A stretch of DNA of 64,000 nucleotides from Thioalkalivibrio sp. ALJ7 (GTDB taxonomy: Bacteria; Pseudomonadota; Gammaproteobacteria; Ectothiorhodospirales; Ectothiorhodospiraceae). This document shows, piece by piece, positions 18,037 through 28,642 of the stretch. Under the pieces are notes generated by a model. That model saw nothing but the letters and a program-made list of their open reading frames with translations. It was not told the origin of the DNA and did no database searches. The stretch is taken from contig NZ_AQXQ01000010.1 of assembly GCF_000376865.1 (NCBI RefSeq), forward strand, positions 185,709 to 249,708. The letters are read 5' to 3'. The position numbers were made by a program, and so were the translations under genes. The stretch's first letter is position 1; the number at the start of each line of letters is the position of its first letter.

Positions 18037-19236
18037 ATGACGACGCAGCTCACCATTCTTGGTTCCACCGGCAGCATTGGGCTCAGTACGCTCGATGTGG
18101 TCGCGCGCCAGCCAGATCGCTATTGCATCCATGCCCTGACCGCCCATCGCAACGTGGAGCGTATGCGTGAGCAATGCCTTCGCCATCAGCCTGCGGTAGC
18201 GGTCATGGTGGACGTCGAGGCGGGCGAGGCCTTGCGCACAGCACTGGCGGCTGCGGGCTGCAACACCGAGGTTCGTACGGGGGTGGAGGCACTTGCGGAA
18301 GTGGCCCGTGAGCCTCGGGTGGACGCCGTCATGGCCGCGATCGTCGGTGCAGCCGGATTGTTGCCGACGTTGGCCGCAGCAGAGGCGGGCAAGCGCGTTC
18401 TGCTGGCGAATAAGGAGGCGCTGGTGATGTCCGGGGCCTTGCTGATGGACGCCGTGCGCCGCTCCGGTGCCTGCCTGTTGCCGATCGACTCCGAACATAA
18501 CGCCATTTTCCAGTGTCTTCCCAATGGCTATGTATGCGCGGAGTCGGTAACGCCCCATGGGGCGCGTCGGATTTGGCTCACGGCTTCGGGAGGGCCGTTC
18601 CGTGACCGGCCACTGGACAGTTTTGCGGGCATTACGCCGGACGAGGCCTGTGCTCATCCCAACTGGGATATGGGCCGCAAGATCTCCGTGGATTCGGCGA
18701 CGATGATGAACAAGGGACTGGAGGTGATCGAGGCCTGCTGGCTGTTTGCCGTGGAGCCCTCAATGATCCAGGTCGTGCTGCATCCGCAGAGCATCGTGCA
18801 CTCCATGGTGGCCTACGACGATGGCTCGGTGCTTGCGCAGCTTGGTAACCCTGACATGCGTACCCCCATCGCGCATGCGCTGGCTTGGCCGGAGCGCATG
18901 GAGTCTGGCGTGCAGCCACTGGATGTGCTGGCGATGGGCAAGCTCGAATTCTATGAGCCCGAGGCGGCTCGGTTCCCCGCGCTGGGTCTGGCCTATAAGG
19001 CCCTGGAGCGAGGGGGAACCGCCACCGCTGTTCTGAACGCGGCCAACGAGGTTGCGGTTGAGGCCTTTCTTCAGGAAGGGCTGGCCTTCAGCGAAATCAC
19101 AACGGTGATCGCCGCCACGCTGGATGCAATCGAGGCGGAGCCGGTGGACTCATTGGAACGGGTCCTGAGCGCGGACCAAAGGGCGCGCGAGGTGGCGTCT
19201 GAGTGGGTCGCGAAGACCCGGAACGTAGTCTCATGA
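18037..19236 (+). CDS. dxr: 1-deoxy-D-xylulose 5-phosphate reductoisomerase
   Basis: Second enzyme of the MEP isoprenoid pathway, NADPH-dependent. 399 residues. The NADPH loop [14 protein letters not shown] opens the protein; [24 protein letters not shown] (metal Asp/Glu), ASGGPFRD and [24 protein letters not shown] form the active site. The ATG at 18037 is preferred over a GTG two codons upstream. Its stop overlaps the rseP start. Confidence 0.97.
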   Translation: MTTQLTILGSTGSIGLSTLDVVARQPDRYCIHALTAHRNVERMREQCLRHQPAVAVMVDVEAGEALRTALAAAGCNTEVRTGVEALAEVAREPRVDAVMAAIVGAAGLLPTLAAAEAGKRVLLANKEALVMSGALLMDAVRRSGACLLPIDSEHNAIFQCLPNGYVCAESVTPHGARRIWLTASGGPFRDRPLDSFAGITPDEACAHPNWDMGRKISVDSATMMNKGLEVIEACWLFAVEPSMIQVVLHPQSIVHSMVAYDDGSVLAQLGNPDMRTPIAHALAWPERMESGVQPLDVLAMGKLEFYEPEAARFPALGLAYKALERGGTATAVLNAANEVAVEAFLQEGLAFSEITTVIAATLDAIEAEPVDSLERVLSADQRAREVASEWVAKTRNVVS

Positions 19237-20594
19237 CGTTCCTGACGAGCGTACTGGCCTTTCTTGTGGCCATCGGCATTCTGGTCACGGTGCACGAGTA
19301 CGGGCATTACCTGGCTGCTCGGATGATGGGTGTAAAGGTGCTGCGCTTTTCGGTTGGTTTCGGCCGGCCGTTGTTCACGCGTCACTTCGGGCGTGATCGA
19401 ACGGAATTCGTGATCGCTGCGGTGCCGCTAGGCGGTTACGTCAAGATGCTGGACGAGCGCGAAGGAGCCGTTCCGCCAGCGGATGTGACGCGGGCGTTCA
19501 ACCAGAAAAGCCTGAGCGCGCGCACTTTTGTCGTGTCGGCGGGCCCTGCCGCGAACTTCCTGCTGGCGATCGTGCTGTATGCAGTGATGTTCATGGTCGG
19601 AGTGGGTGGGGTTAAGCCGGTGCTGGGCGAGATTGCGCCGGACACGCCCGCTGCCGCAGCCGGCCTCGAGCGGGGTCAGGAGATCCTGCGCGTGGGTGAT
19701 CGCGCAGTGGTGGACTGGGAACAGGCGAATCTACGGCTGCTCGATCACGCAGTACGCGGCGAACGAGTGACGCTGTTGCTGCGCGAAGAGGATGGGCGCG
19801 AGGTCGAGCGCGACTTGGATCTTGGCGACCGCCAGGGGCTGCTGGGAGAGGGCCAGTTTCTCGAAAGGGTGGGATTGCGTCCTTATCGCCCGATGCTGGA
19901 GCCCCGTATCGGCTCGGTAGAGGGGGGAAGCCCTGCCGCAGCTGCGGGGCTCGAGGTGGGGGATCGGGTTCTGGCGGTGGACGGTGAGCCGGTGGGGGAC
20001 TGGAATCGCTGGGTCGAGGTGGTCCGGGCGCATCCCGAGTCGGACTTACAGGTAACGGTTGAGCGGGATGGTCGCACGCTAGAGCTGCGTATGAGTCCTG
20101 AGTCGGTGGACGCGGACGGCACCACAATCGGGCGCATTGGGGCGGGGGTGGACACCGATCAGTCCGCGGCACGCGATATGGCCGTGCTGGTCCGGCAGGG
20201 TCCGATTTCGGCTTTCGTTTCAGGAATCGAGCGCACCTGGGATGTAACGACGCTGACCCTGGGGATCCTTTGGCGCATGGTTACCGGCGACGCTTCGGTT
20301 AAAAATATCAGCGGACCAGTTACCATAGCCGAATTCGCGGGCGTCTCGGCGGTTATCGGGATCTCGGCGTTTCTGGGTTTTCTCGGGCTGGTCAGTGTCT
20401 CGCTCGGGATCATCAACCTGCTTCCCATCCCGATACTGGATGGCGGGCACTTGCTGTATTACGCCGCTGAGGCGGTGAAGGGGAGTCCGGTGTCGGAGCG
20501 GACCCAGATGATTGGCCAGCAGGTGGGTTTGCTGGCGATTGCGGGGTTGATGACACTGGCCCTGTACAATGATTTGACACGACTGTTCGGATAG
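19233..20594 (+). CDS. rseP: RseP, site-2 zinc metalloprotease
   Basis: Inner-membrane intramembrane protease that cleaves RseA to release sigma-E and clears signal peptides. 453 residues, four membrane segments. The zinc motif HEYGH is in the first helix ([19 protein letters not shown]); two tandem PDZ domains lie at about residues 115-195 and 210-290; the third catalytic region [16 protein letters not shown] carries the metal-binding Asp. The ATG overlaps the dxr stop (ATGA). Confidence 0.97.
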   Translation: MTFLTSVLAFLVAIGILVTVHEYGHYLAARMMGVKVLRFSVGFGRPLFTRHFGRDRTEFVIAAVPLGGYVKMLDEREGAVPPADVTRAFNQKSLSARTFVVSAGPAANFLLAIVLYAVMFMVGVGGVKPVLGEIAPDTPAAAAGLERGQEILRVGDRAVVDWEQANLRLLDHAVRGERVTLLLREEDGREVERDLDLGDRQGLLGEGQFLERVGLRPYRPMLEPRIGSVEGGSPAAAAGLEVGDRVLAVDGEPVGDWNRWVEVVRAHPESDLQVTVERDGRTLELRMSPESVDADGTTIGRIGAGVDTDQSAARDMAVLVRQGPISAFVSGIERTWDVTTLTLGILWRMVTGDASVKNISGPVTIAEFAGVSAVIGISAFLGFLGLVSVSLGIINLLPIPILDGGHLLYYAAEAVKGSPVSERTQMIGQQVGLLAIAGLMTLALYNDLTRLFG

Positions 20595-20623
20595 GCGGAG
20601 GCGCCTGGAAGCGCACCCTGGGT

Positions 20624-20656
20624 GCCTTCGGTCAAGCCACCGAGCGGCCTTTTTTT
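20624..20656 (+). terminator. Rho-independent terminator between rseP and bamA
   Basis: GCCTTCGGT (20624-20632) pairs with ACCGAG-C-GGC (20639-20648, one bulge) and is followed by CTTTTTTT. A small hairpin GCACCC / GGGTGC at about 20613-20625 overlaps its left arm. It lies only 10 bp before the bamA start codon, so bamA is probably reached partly by read-through; no internal promoter was identified. Confidence 0.65.
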
Positions 20657-20666
20657 GGCGGAGAGC

Positions 20667-23000
20667 ATGGCGCGAAACAGCTTGAGAGCAATGGTCCTGG
20701 TCAGTTTGTTGGGCCTGGCGGGTACGGCCTGGAGCCAGGCCTACGAGATCGAGGACATCGAAATCGAGGGGCTGGAGCGGATTACCGCCGGTACCGCTCT
20801 CAGTTACCTGCCGGTTCAGGTGGGCGATACCTTCGACGATAGTCGCAGCCCGGAAGTGATCCGTGAATTGTTCCAGACCGGCTTCTTCGACGACGTCGAG
20901 ATTGCGCGGCGCGGAGATGTCCTGGTGGTGATGGTCTCCGAACGACCCGCGATCAACGAGATCAACTTCTCCGGTAACCGCGACATCCCCGATGACGGGT
21001 TGCGCGAGGCGCTCGACTCGGCAGGCTTGCGCTCGGGCCGGGTATTCAACAGGACGATGCTGGATCGGATCGAAAGCGAACTCCGACAGCAGTATTTCGC
21101 TCGGGGTCGCTATAACGTTCAGATCGATGTGGAGATCGTCGACCTGCCGCGTAACCGCGTGGATATCGAGATCGACATTGCCGAAGGGCCGGTGGCGAAG
21201 ATCCGACAGGTCAACGTAGTGGGTAACGAGACCTTTACTACGCGCGAACTGACACGTCGTTTTGAGTCTGGTGTCCCGCGTTGGTGGGCCTTCTTTAGCC
21301 GCCGTGACAACTATTCGCGCGAAAAGCTCTCCGGCGACCTGGAACAGCTACGGTCGCATTATCTTGATCAGGGTTTCCTCGAGTTCGATATCGATTCCAC
21401 TCAGGTGACATTGACCCCGGATCGCCGGGATCTGTTCATCACCATCAATGTGGACGAAGGCGAGCGTTACACCGTGACGGGTGTAGATCTGGCCGGGGAT
21501 TTCGTGATTCCCCGAGATGAGCTGGAAAGCCTGATCGAAGTGGACATCGACGCCCCATTCTCCCGCAGCCAAGTTACAGAGTCCGCGGAGCGGATCAGCG
21601 AACGCCTGACCCGGGAGGGCTTTGCGTTTGCCAACGTGAACCCCGTGCCGGACGTCGACGAGGACGCCCGAGAGGTCCAGATCACGTTCTTCGTCGATCC
21701 GGGACCCCGAGTCTATGTCCGCAATATCCGGATAACCGGTAACCGAAATACCGAAGAACGGGTCTATCGCCGCGAGCTACGGCAGATGGAAAGTGCCTGG
21801 TACAACGGCGCGCTGGTGGATCGCTCGCGGGTTCGGATTCAGCGGCTTCCGTTCGTTCAGAGCGTGAATGTAGAAACCGAGCGGGTTGCCGGCACCGATG
21901 ACGAGGTGGACCTGAACATCACGGTCACCGAACAGCAATCAGGGGCCTTGTCGCTGGGGGCGGGTTTCTCGCAGAACCAGGGACTTTTGCTGACGGCAGG
22001 TCTGACCCAAGACAACTTCCTGGGTACCGGTAACCGGTTTTCCGCGGACGTCAGCACGAGCCGTGTGAACCAGATTTTCCGTATGAGTGTCACCAACCCG
22101 CACTACACGCCATCCGGCGCCAGCCGCGGCTTCTCCGTGTTTTACCGCAAGATTGACGCGGAGGAAGCCAACATCTCGCGGTACTCCTCCAACCGGTATG
22201 GCTTCGACGTCACCTACGGGATCCCGTTGTCGGAGTTCGATCGGCTTCAGGTTCGACCGGGATTCGAGCATATCGATATCCAGACGGTGGAATCGGGCAG
22301 TGGACGTATCCGGACACCGGACGAAATCATTGATGAGCTGGACGAGTTCGGGTCTTCCGCGAATCTCTACAAGATCGAGACCAGCTACGTCCACGATACG
22401 CGGGACAGCACGACCTTTGCGTCTGAAGGGCGTCGCCACCGCGTCGGATTGGAGGTGGCGCTGCCGGGTAGTGACCGCGAGTTCTACAAACTGACCTATT
22501 CGGGCCAGGAGATTTTCCGACTGTCCGATCGCTATTCGTTCAGCATGTCGGCGGGTCTTGCCTATGGCGATGGTTACGGTGGGGACGAGCTGCCGTTCTA
22601 TGAGCGGCTGTTTGCGGGCGGCATCCGGTCCGTTCGTGGGTACGAAGACAACCGACTGGGTGACCAGCGTCCCTTGCGGGATGGGGACCCTGCGACTCGA
22701 GACTCCAATGACGACCCCTACGGAGGTCGATTCCGGACGACCTTGTCCGCCGAATTGTTCTACCCGCTGCCGTTTGCCGCCGACAATGACGCAGTGCGGA
22801 TGAGTACCTTCGTGGACGCGGGTAACGTGTTCGACGAGGTTTCGGACTTCGATACCAGCGAACTGCGGGCGTCGGCGGGTTTTGCGGTGACCTGGTTCTC
22901 GCCGGTCGGGCCGTTGAGCTTCAGCGTGGCCGAGCCGTTCAATAATCAGCCGGGCGACGATTTGCAGCGCTTCCAGTTCCTGCTGGGTGCGAGCTTCTGA
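20667..23000 (+). CDS. bamA: BamA, outer-membrane protein assembly factor
   Basis: Core of the BAM complex that folds beta-barrels into the outer membrane. 777 residues: signal peptide ending about SQA, five POTRA domains (about residues 23-345) and a C-terminal 16-strand barrel. The barrel contains the lid motif GIRSVRGYEDNRLG (VRGF-like in E. coli) and ends in phenylalanine (LLGASF), the usual outer-membrane signal. The ATG at 20667 follows ggcggagagc; 15 upstream codons in frame overlap the terminator and are left out. Confidence 0.97.
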   Translation: MARNSLRAMVLVSLLGLAGTAWSQAYEIEDIEIEGLERITAGTALSYLPVQVGDTFDDSRSPEVIRELFQTGFFDDVEIARRGDVLVVMVSERPAINEINFSGNRDIPDDGLREALDSAGLRSGRVFNRTMLDRIESELRQQYFARGRYNVQIDVEIVDLPRNRVDIEIDIAEGPVAKIRQVNVVGNETFTTRELTRRFESGVPRWWAFFSRRDNYSREKLSGDLEQLRSHYLDQGFLEFDIDSTQVTLTPDRRDLFITINVDEGERYTVTGVDLAGDFVIPRDELESLIEVDIDAPFSRSQVTESAERISERLTREGFAFANVNPVPDVDEDAREVQITFFVDPGPRVYVRNIRITGNRNTEERVYRRELRQMESAWYNGALVDRSRVRIQRLPFVQSVNVETERVAGTDDEVDLNITVTEQQSGALSLGAGFSQNQGLLLTAGLTQDNFLGTGNRFSADVSTSRVNQIFRMSVTNPHYTPSGASRGFSVFYRKIDAEEANISRYSSNRYGFDVTYGIPLSEFDRLQVRPGFEHIDIQTVESGSGRIRTPDEIIDELDEFGSSANLYKIETSYVHDTRDSTTFASEGRRHRVGLEVALPGSDREFYKLTYSGQEIFRLSDRYSFSMSAGLAYGDGYGGDELPFYERLFAGGIRSVRGYEDNRLGDQRPLRDGDPATRDSNDDPYGGRFRTTLSAELFYPLPFAADNDAVRMSTFVDAGNVFDEVSDFDTSELRASAGFAVTWFSPVGPLSFSVAEPFNNQPGDDLQRFQFLLGASF

Positions 23001-23041
23001 CCGTGACGAGTGCAAGCGATGCGAGGGCATCGGGAGGGCGC

Positions 23042-23557
23042 ATGAGATCCTGGATGACGGCAGTGGCGGCGGTGGCCTTGGTTGCGACGGGCTGGTTGGC
23101 CGTTCCGGCAGTGGCCGGGGCTCAGAACGTGGCCTTCGTCACCATGAATCGGATTCTCGAGGATTCGCCGCAGGCCGAGGAGGCCATGCGCGAGCTGGAA
23201 AGGGAGTTTTCGCCGCGAGATTCGGAGTTGGTGGCCGAGCGCGAGGAGTTACAGCGTTTGCGCGACCGCCTGGAGCGTGACGGGGATTTGATGAACCCCT
23301 CCGAACGGGCGGATCTGGAGCGTGAGTTTTCCCAGCGCTCGCGGGAATTCAGGCGCGCCCAGGAAAGTTTCAGTGAGGATTTGAACGTCCGACGCAATGA
23401 GGAACTGGCAAAGCTTCAGCGGCGGATCAATGATGCCATTGTTGACCTTGCGCGCGAGCGCGACATCGATCTGATCCTGACCGAGCGGAATGTGCTGTAC
23501 GCCAGTGATCGAATCGACATCACGGACGATATCCTTGCCGCAATGCAGCGCGACTGA
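23042..23557 (+). CDS. skp: Skp/OmpH periplasmic chaperone
   Basis: Trimeric periplasmic holdase that carries unfolded outer-membrane proteins to BAM. 171 residues: signal peptide (about 28 residues, cleavage after VAGA), then [15 protein letters not shown], long charged helices rich in Arg/Glu, and a C-terminal strand region ([19 protein letters not shown]) as in Skp. The ATG at 23042 has gggagg five bases upstream; a GTG at 23003 would add 13 residues before the signal peptide and is less likely. Its end overlaps the lpxD start. Confidence 0.93.
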   Translation: MRSWMTAVAAVALVATGWLAVPAVAGAQNVAFVTMNRILEDSPQAEEAMRELEREFSPRDSELVAEREELQRLRDRLERDGDLMNPSERADLEREFSQRSREFRRAQESFSEDLNVRRNEELAKLQRRINDAIVDLARERDIDLILTERNVLYASDRIDITDDILAAMQRD

Positions 23558-24548
23558 AAGCGGGTATTCCGCACGTGAGCTGGCAGAGATGCTTGGCGCC
23601 CATCTCGCCGGGGATGAGGGGCGCCGCGTGACGGGCCTTGCGCCCCTGTCGAGCGCCAGACCAGAGGATCTCAGTTTTGTGGTTCATGCCGAGCGCCATG
23701 CCGAGGCGCTACAGGCGAGTGCGGCTGGCGTCGTGCTGGTGCCAGCAGGTGCGAATCTGCCCTCGAGGCCGGGCCGTACTCTGCTTGAGATCGAGGATGT
23801 CTATCTGGGATATGCCCGGGCGAGCCAGTATCTCGGTGCTGGGCGTCGAGTGTGTGACCCGGGAATTCATCCCAGCGCGACCGTGGATGCGTCAGCCGCG
23901 ATCGCGCCGGATGCTCACGTCGGCGTGGGTGCAGTGATTAGCGCCGGGGCAGTGGTGGGCGCGGGAGCGGTGATCGGGGCGCATTGCTGCGTGGGCCGGG
24001 GCAGCCAGGTGGGTGCCGGCAGCTTTCTGCACCCGCGAGTGACGCTTCTTGATGAGGTGAGCGTCGGAGAACGCTGCATCCTGCACAGTGGTTGCGTGAT
24101 AGGGGCGGATGGTTTCGGGTTTGCACCAGCGGGGGAATTGGGCTGGGAGAAAATCGAACAGCTCGGTGGTGTCGTAATTGGCGCAGATGTGGAAATTGGT
24201 GCGAACACCACTATCGACCGAGGCGCCTTGCACGATACGCGAATTGGCACGGGTGTGAAGATCGACAACCTCGTTCATGTTGCCCATAACGTCGAGATTG
24301 GCGACCATACGGCCATTGCTGGCTGCGTCGGAATTGCCGGCAGTGCCCGAATTGGAGCGCATTGCGCAATTGGTGGCGGGGTTGGCATCCTCGGGCATCT
24401 TTCCATCGCGGATCACGTGACCCTCCATGCAATGACCCTGGTTACGCGTTCGATCGAACGTCCTGGTGAGTACGCATCCGGTGTGCCACACCAGGAGGCA
24501 CGATTGTGGAACCGGATGTTGGCGCGTCTACGACGGATGGCGCACTAA
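23535..24548 (+). CDS. lpxD: LpxD, UDP-3-O-acylglucosamine N-acyltransferase
   Basis: Adds the second primary acyl chain in lipid A synthesis. 337 residues. The N-terminal uridine-binding domain ([15 protein letters not shown]) is followed by a left-handed beta-helix of hexapeptide repeats and the catalytic region [27 protein letters not shown] with the active His. No in-frame ATG precedes the conserved N-terminus; a TTG at 23535, inside the last codons of skp, gives a family-like length, so this start is inferred. If lipid A here carries GlcN3N, its substrate would be the 3-amino analogue. Confidence 0.93.
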   Translation: MPQCSATESGYSARELAEMLGAHLAGDEGRRVTGLAPLSSARPEDLSFVVHAERHAEALQASAAGVVLVPAGANLPSRPGRTLLEIEDVYLGYARASQYLGAGRRVCDPGIHPSATVDASAAIAPDAHVGVGAVISAGAVVGAGAVIGAHCCVGRGSQVGAGSFLHPRVTLLDEVSVGERCILHSGCVIGADGFGFAPAGELGWEKIEQLGGVVIGADVEIGANTTIDRGALHDTRIGTGVKIDNLVHVAHNVEIGDHTAIAGCVGIAGSARIGAHCAIGGGVGILGHLSIADHVTLHAMTLVTRSIERPGEYASGVPHQEARLWNRMLARLRRMAH

Positions 24549-24656
24549 CTAACCCGGACCCGGCGGGCGTAAGCCGGGTCTGGACCGAACGTCGTACTGG
24601 ATCTCCGCTCGGCGGCCCGGCTGCGGCATAACAAGTCTCAGAGAAAGGACATCTGC

Positions 24657-25115
24657 GTGGATGACTTCAACGTCCAGGAGATCATGCGCTACCTGCCGCA
24701 TCGGTACCCGTTCCTTATGGTGGATCGGGTGCTTGAGTGGGAGGCGGGCACCTATCTGACGGGGATCAAGAACGTCAGTATCAACGAACCCTATTTTCAG
24801 GGGCATTTTCCCATCAAGCCGGTGATGCCCGGCGTGCTGATTCTCGAGGCCCTGGCTCAGGCGACAGGCCTGCTCGCCTTCAAGACCGAAGAGGCCCGGA
24901 ACGAGAATCAGGACAAACAGCAGCTCTACCTGTTCGTCGGGATCGACGAGGCGCGTTTTCGTCGCCCGGTCGTCCCCGGTGACCAACTGCATCTTCGGGT
25001 TGACCTGAAACGGACCGTTCGCGGTATCTGGCGGTTCGACGCCATCGCCCGGGTGGGTGAGGATGTTTGTGCGACGGCGCAACTGATGTGCTCTGGCCAG
25101 GAAATCAAGCCGTGA
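24657..25115 (+). CDS. fabZ: FabZ, (3R)-hydroxyacyl-ACP dehydratase
   Basis: Dehydratase of fatty acid elongation, 152 residues, single hotdog domain. [17 protein letters not shown] at the N-terminus and [20 protein letters not shown] hold the catalytic His and Glu. The GTG at 24657 is used, with AAAGGA 8-9 bp upstream. The 108 bp before it contain a 7-bp hairpin (ACCCGGC / GCCGGGT, about 24555-24577) without a T-run. The stop overlaps lpxA. Confidence 0.97.
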   Translation: MDDFNVQEIMRYLPHRYPFLMVDRVLEWEAGTYLTGIKNVSINEPYFQGHFPIKPVMPGVLILEALAQATGLLAFKTEEARNENQDKQQLYLFVGIDEARFRRPVVPGDQLHLRVDLKRTVRGIWRFDAIARVGEDVCATAQLMCSGQEIKP

Positions 25116-25894
25116 TCGATCCGCGGGCCGATATTCACCCGAGTGCCGAGATTGATCGTTCGGTCGAGGTCGGTCCATTTTCGGTGATTGGGGCCAACGT
25201 TCAGATTGGCGCGGGCACAAAGATTGGCTCGCACGTGGTCATCAAGGGGCCGACCGAGATCGGTCGAGAAAATCGCATCTTCCAGTTCTCGTCGATCGGC
25301 GAGGAGCCTCAGGATACGAGCTACCGTGGCGAGCCCACGCGTCTGGTGATTGGCGATCGCAACGTCATTCGAGAGTCGGTGACACTGCACCGCGGTACCG
25401 AGAAGGGGCTGGGCGAGACCGTGATCGGCCACGACAACCTGATCATGGCGTATGTGCATATTGCGCACGACTGCACGATCGGCAGTGGCATTATCTTCTC
25501 CAACGCGACCTCGCTGGCGGGTCACGTCGAGATTCAGGATAACGCAACGCTTGGCGGCTTTACCCTGGTGCATCAGTTCTGTCGAGTGGGCACCTATGCC
25601 TTTACCAGCATGGGGGCCGCGCTCAATCGGGATTTGCCGCCGTATTGCCTGGCGAGCGGCAACTATGCCCGGCTGATTGGGATCAACAAGGTGGGACTCA
25701 AGCGCAACGGCTTCTCCAACGAGGCCATTCAGGCGCTGCACCGGGTCTTCATCCAGGGCATGCGCGGCCGCGCCGGACGCGAGAGTCACCTGGATACGAT
25801 GTTCGACGAGACCGAGGTCCCCGAGGTCCGCAACCTGATCGGATTTGTGCGCGGCAGCCGCCGCGGCATCCTCCGCGGCGGCCGCCCCCACTGA
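25112..25894 (+). CDS. lpxA: LpxA, UDP-sugar O/N-acyltransferase, probably UDP-GlcNAc3N-selective
   Basis: First enzyme of lipid A synthesis; transfers a 3-hydroxyacyl chain from ACP to the 3-position of a UDP-sugar. 260 residues: hexapeptide beta-helix, then the C-terminal helical domain. The catalytic base is His119 (IAHDCTIG, E. coli His125). Aligned by eye through VHQFC and DLPPY, the Gly172-Gly173 of E. coli LpxA is Ser166-Met167 here; Gly173 has been tied to preference for the ordinary 3-OH sugar. With gnnA and gnnB nearby this predicts an amino sugar substrate. The start is GTG overlapping the fabZ stop (GTGA). Confidence 0.95.
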   Translation: MIDPRADIHPSAEIDRSVEVGPFSVIGANVQIGAGTKIGSHVVIKGPTEIGRENRIFQFSSIGEEPQDTSYRGEPTRLVIGDRNVIRESVTLHRGTEKGLGETVIGHDNLIMAYVHIAHDCTIGSGIIFSNATSLAGHVEIQDNATLGGFTLVHQFCRVGTYAFTSMGAALNRDLPPYCLASGNYARLIGINKVGLKRNGFSNEAIQALHRVFIQGMRGRAGRESHLDTMFDETEVPEVRNLIGFVRGSRRGILRGGRPH

Positions 25895-26331
25895 CGTAGC
25901 ACCCCAAGGCGCTCTTTCGTTTCACCACATAGGACTCGGAGAGCACGGAGGGTCAAGATGAAGGGCGATTGACAGGAAGGCAGGAAGGGGCTATCGAGAG
26001 AGGGCCCCGGAAGGCTCGGATGCATCTGGGTGATCTTGGTCGTCATTGTGAGCGTAGCGCGACAATCGTTAAGGGAACCGGGGGCGTTCTCGCAGATCGC
26101 CGCGTCGCTTCGCGACTCGCGATGACGGATTTTTCGGCGTTGTCGGTCCCCTGGGGGGTATACGCCGGTGATGGCGAATTGGCATTGTGATTGCCGCAAG
26201 CGCCCACCTGAAAGAGCCGTTTCCTTAAGGCATATGAACCTGAATGTCTTCGTCTCTTCCATTCTTCCTGTGAATCGCCCTAGCCCTTCTCCGTGTCCTC
26301 TGTGGTGCAATCAAGGCAGCGGTGCGGCGAG
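25895..26331. other. Convergent intergenic region between lpxA and lpxB
   Basis: 437 bp with no supportable gene, lying between the 3' ends of lpxA (plus) and lpxB (minus). Apart from the palindromic element at 26042-26126 it shows no clear structure. It is one boundary of the block that appears inverted relative to the usual lpxA-lpxB-rnhB order. Confidence 0.6.
26042..26126. repeat. Palindromic GTCATTG-type intergenic element, diverged
   Basis: Begins GTCATTGTGAGCG and ends, on the other strand, with GTCATCGCGAGTCGCG, so the ends form an imperfect inverted repeat. It belongs to the same widespread family as the clearer copy at 58148-58263. Confidence 0.55.
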
Positions 26332-27504
26332 CTATGGGGTCTTCTGGTGGTCGGGCGTCAGGAGGTGGCCGTGGTGGAGGAGTTCGAGCACCATCTCGGC
26401 GACGCGGCGGTCGGCGCCGCCGTCTCCCAGGCGTTCGCGGACTCGCGTGAGCCGTTCGCGCATGGCCTCCAGGGCCTCCGGTTGATCCAAAAGCCGTTCG
26501 GCATCGGTGGCCAATCGCTTCGCGCTGGCATCGCTCTGCAGGTATTCCGGTACCAGGCGGTCTCCCCCCACGATGTTCACGAGGGCGATGTTTTTGAGCC
26601 GCACCAGGCGCGAGAAGACCGCGTGGCTGAGCGCGCCCATGCGGTAGAACACCAGCATGGGGGCGCGCAGCAAGCCGGCCTCGAGCGTGGCCGTACCGGA
26701 TGCGATGAGCAGCAGGTCGGCACCGGCCATGAGCGAATGGGTAGCATCGTCGCCGTTCACAGAATGCAGCGGGAGGTCGTGAGATTCGGCCAGGGCCGCG
26801 AGTCGCTCGGTAGTCACGCCGGGCGCGAGAGATACCACGAAGGCGACGTCGGGGTGCGAGATCCGCAGGCGGCGGGCCGTCGCGACCAGCAACGGCCAGT
26901 GGCGCTTGAGTTCGCCACTGCGGCTGCCCGGTAATAGGCCGACCAGGCGTGTTTGGGGTGCGAGACCAAGCCGTTCCCGAATTGGGGGGTCGGTGGGCTT
27001 GACGCGGTCAACAAGTGGGTTGCCGACGTAGCGTACCGGGATATTCTCGGTCTCGTAGAGTTCGGTCTCGAACGGAAACAGGACGGCCATGGCGTCCACG
27101 CTGCGCTTGATGCGTTTGATCCGACCCGCGCGCCAGGCCCACAGCTGCGGACTGACATAGAACAGGACGCGAATGCCGAGCCGCTGGGCCTTGGCCGCCA
27201 GGCGCAAGTTGAACTCCACGTAGTCCACCAGCACCAGGAGGTCCGGGCGGGTGGCCTCCAGATGAGCGCACATGCGCCGGAACAGCCCGCGCAGACGCGG
27301 GTAGTTGACCAGGACGTCGACCAGCCCAACCACGGCGAGCTCCTCGACATCGATGAGGGTTTCGACCCCGGCGGCCCGCATCTGTGTGCCGCCCATGCCG
27401 GTGTAACGAAGCCCGGGTTCCAGGTCGGAGAGTTCGTGGACGAGCCCGGCCCCAAGTGCGTCACCGGAGCTCTCCCCCGCGCAGATCACCACATGCTGCG
27501 TCAT
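26332..27504 (-). CDS. lpxB: LpxB, lipid A disaccharide synthase
   Basis: Glycosyltransferase (GT19) joining UDP-diacyl sugar and lipid X to the lipid A disaccharide at the inner membrane. 390 residues. ICAGESSGDALGAGL at the N-terminus, YVSPQLWAWRAGR, LLPGSRSGELKRHWP and ASGTATLEAGLL are family motifs. It is on the minus strand, opposite to lpxA, which is unusual. It is the last gene of the gnnA-gnnB-lpxB unit, 40 bp after gnnB. Confidence 0.97.
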   Translation of the reverse strand: MTQHVVICAGESSGDALGAGLVHELSDLEPGLRYTGMGGTQMRAAGVETLIDVEELAVVGLVDVLVNYPRLRGLFRRMCAHLEATRPDLLVLVDYVEFNLRLAAKAQRLGIRVLFYVSPQLWAWRAGRIKRIKRSVDAMAVLFPFETELYETENIPVRYVGNPLVDRVKPTDPPIRERLGLAPQTRLVGLLPGSRSGELKRHWPLLVATARRLRISHPDVAFVVSLAPGVTTERLAALAESHDLPLHSVNGDDATHSLMAGADLLLIASGTATLEAGLLRAPMLVFYRMGALSHAVFSRLVRLKNIALVNIVGGDRLVPEYLQSDASAKRLATDAERLLDQPEALEAMRERLTRVRERLGDGGADRRVAEMVLELLHHGHLLTPDHQKTP

Positions 27505-27544
27505 TGCTGGAGGAGGGCCCTCGCGGGCGCAGGGCGACGTGGCC

Positions 27545-28642
27545 TCATGCGAGGGCGTCGCGGATCTTCGCGCAGATCATGTCGATGGTCGCGTCCTCGA
27601 GTTCCGGGAAGACCGGGAGCGACAGACAGCGCTCCGCCACGGATTCCGTTACGGGCAGTGTTTCCGGCCGGTTCGGAAGATCGGCGAAGGCCTTTTGTTG
27701 ATGCAGGGGCACCGGGTAGTAGATCGCGCATGCCACATCCGCGGTCTTCAGGGCCTCCATGATGGCGTCGCGGTGGTCGGTGAGCAGGGTGTACTGGTGG
27801 TACACGTGCGTTCCGATACCGTCTTCGAAGGGGACCTCGACCGGCAGGCCGGCCAGGCCATCGCGATACCGGGCGGCGACGCGGCGGCGTTCCGCGTTGT
27901 AGGTGTTGATGTGCGGCAGTTTTACCCGAAGGATCGCGGCCTGCATCTCGTCCAGACGGCTGTTGTAGCCAATCTCGTCGTGATAATAGCGCACGCTGGA
28001 GCCGTGATTCCGCAGCCGACGCAGCGTCTCCGCGGAGGACGGGCAGCTTGTGGTCACCAGTCCACCATCGCCAAAGGCGCCCAGGTTCTTGCTGGGGAAG
28101 AACGAGAAGCAGCCGAAGGCCGTGCCGGCGCCCGTCTGTACGCCGTCAATGGATGCACCGAAGGACTGGGCGCAGTCCTCGACGATCATCACCTTGCACT
28201 GCTCGGCGATGGCCTGCAGGCGTGGCATATCGGCCGGCTGGCCGAACAGGTGCACGGGCAGGATTGCGCGGGTGCGCTCGGTGATCGCCGCTTCGACCTG
28301 ATCCGGGTCGATATTAAAGGTGCGCGGGTCGATGTCCACGAAGACAGGATCGGCGCCGACGTAGCGGATGGCCTCGGCCGTTGCAATGAAGGTGAACGGC
28401 GTAGTGATGACTTCGTCACCGGGGCCAATCCCTGCCGCGGCCAGTGCCAGATGCAGGGCATCGGTGCCGGAGGCGCAGGTGATCGCATGCTCGACGCCGA
28501 GGTACTTGGCAAGTTCCTCCTCAAGGGTCTGCACATTGGGACCCAGGATGAAGCGGGCACCGGCCAGCACTTCCTGAAGCGCGGCATCGATTTCGGGGCG
28601 CAGGGTCTGGTATTGGCGCTGCAGGTCGACCATCGGGATCAC
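27545..28642 (-). CDS. gnnB: GnnB-type PLP aminotransferase for UDP-GlcNAc3N
   Basis: DegT/DnrJ/EryC1-family sugar aminotransferase, 365 residues, one PLP domain; the Schiff-base lysine is Lys185 in SFFPSKNLGAFGDGG. In Acidithiobacillus ferrooxidans GnnB aminates the 3-keto sugar made by GnnA to give UDP-GlcNAc3N, and its gene lies with gnnA between lpxA and lpxB. The same company here is the reason for the name. A WbpE-like role in O-antigen diamino sugars is the alternative. The GTG at 28642 overlaps the gnnA stop and gives MIPMVDLQRQYQ; an ATG three codons in is also possible. Confidence 0.82.
   Translation of the reverse strand: MIPMVDLQRQYQTLRPEIDAALQEVLAGARFILGPNVQTLEEELAKYLGVEHAITCASGTDALHLALAAAGIGPGDEVITTPFTFIATAEAIRYVGADPVFVDIDPRTFNIDPDQVEAAITERTRAILPVHLFGQPADMPRLQAIAEQCKVMIVEDCAQSFGASIDGVQTGAGTAFGCFSFFPSKNLGAFGDGGLVTTSCPSSAETLRRLRNHGSSVRYYHDEIGYNSRLDEMQAAILRVKLPHINTYNAERRRVAARYRDGLAGLPVEVPFEDGIGTHVYHQYTLLTDHRDAIMEALKTADVACAIYYPVPLHQQKAFADLPNRPETLPVTESVAERCLSLPVFPELEDATIDMICAKIRDALA

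Noticed and set aside
25895..26331. Short open frames between lpxA and lpxB.
   Set aside because: No ribosome site, no family similarity, and part of the region is a palindromic repeat.
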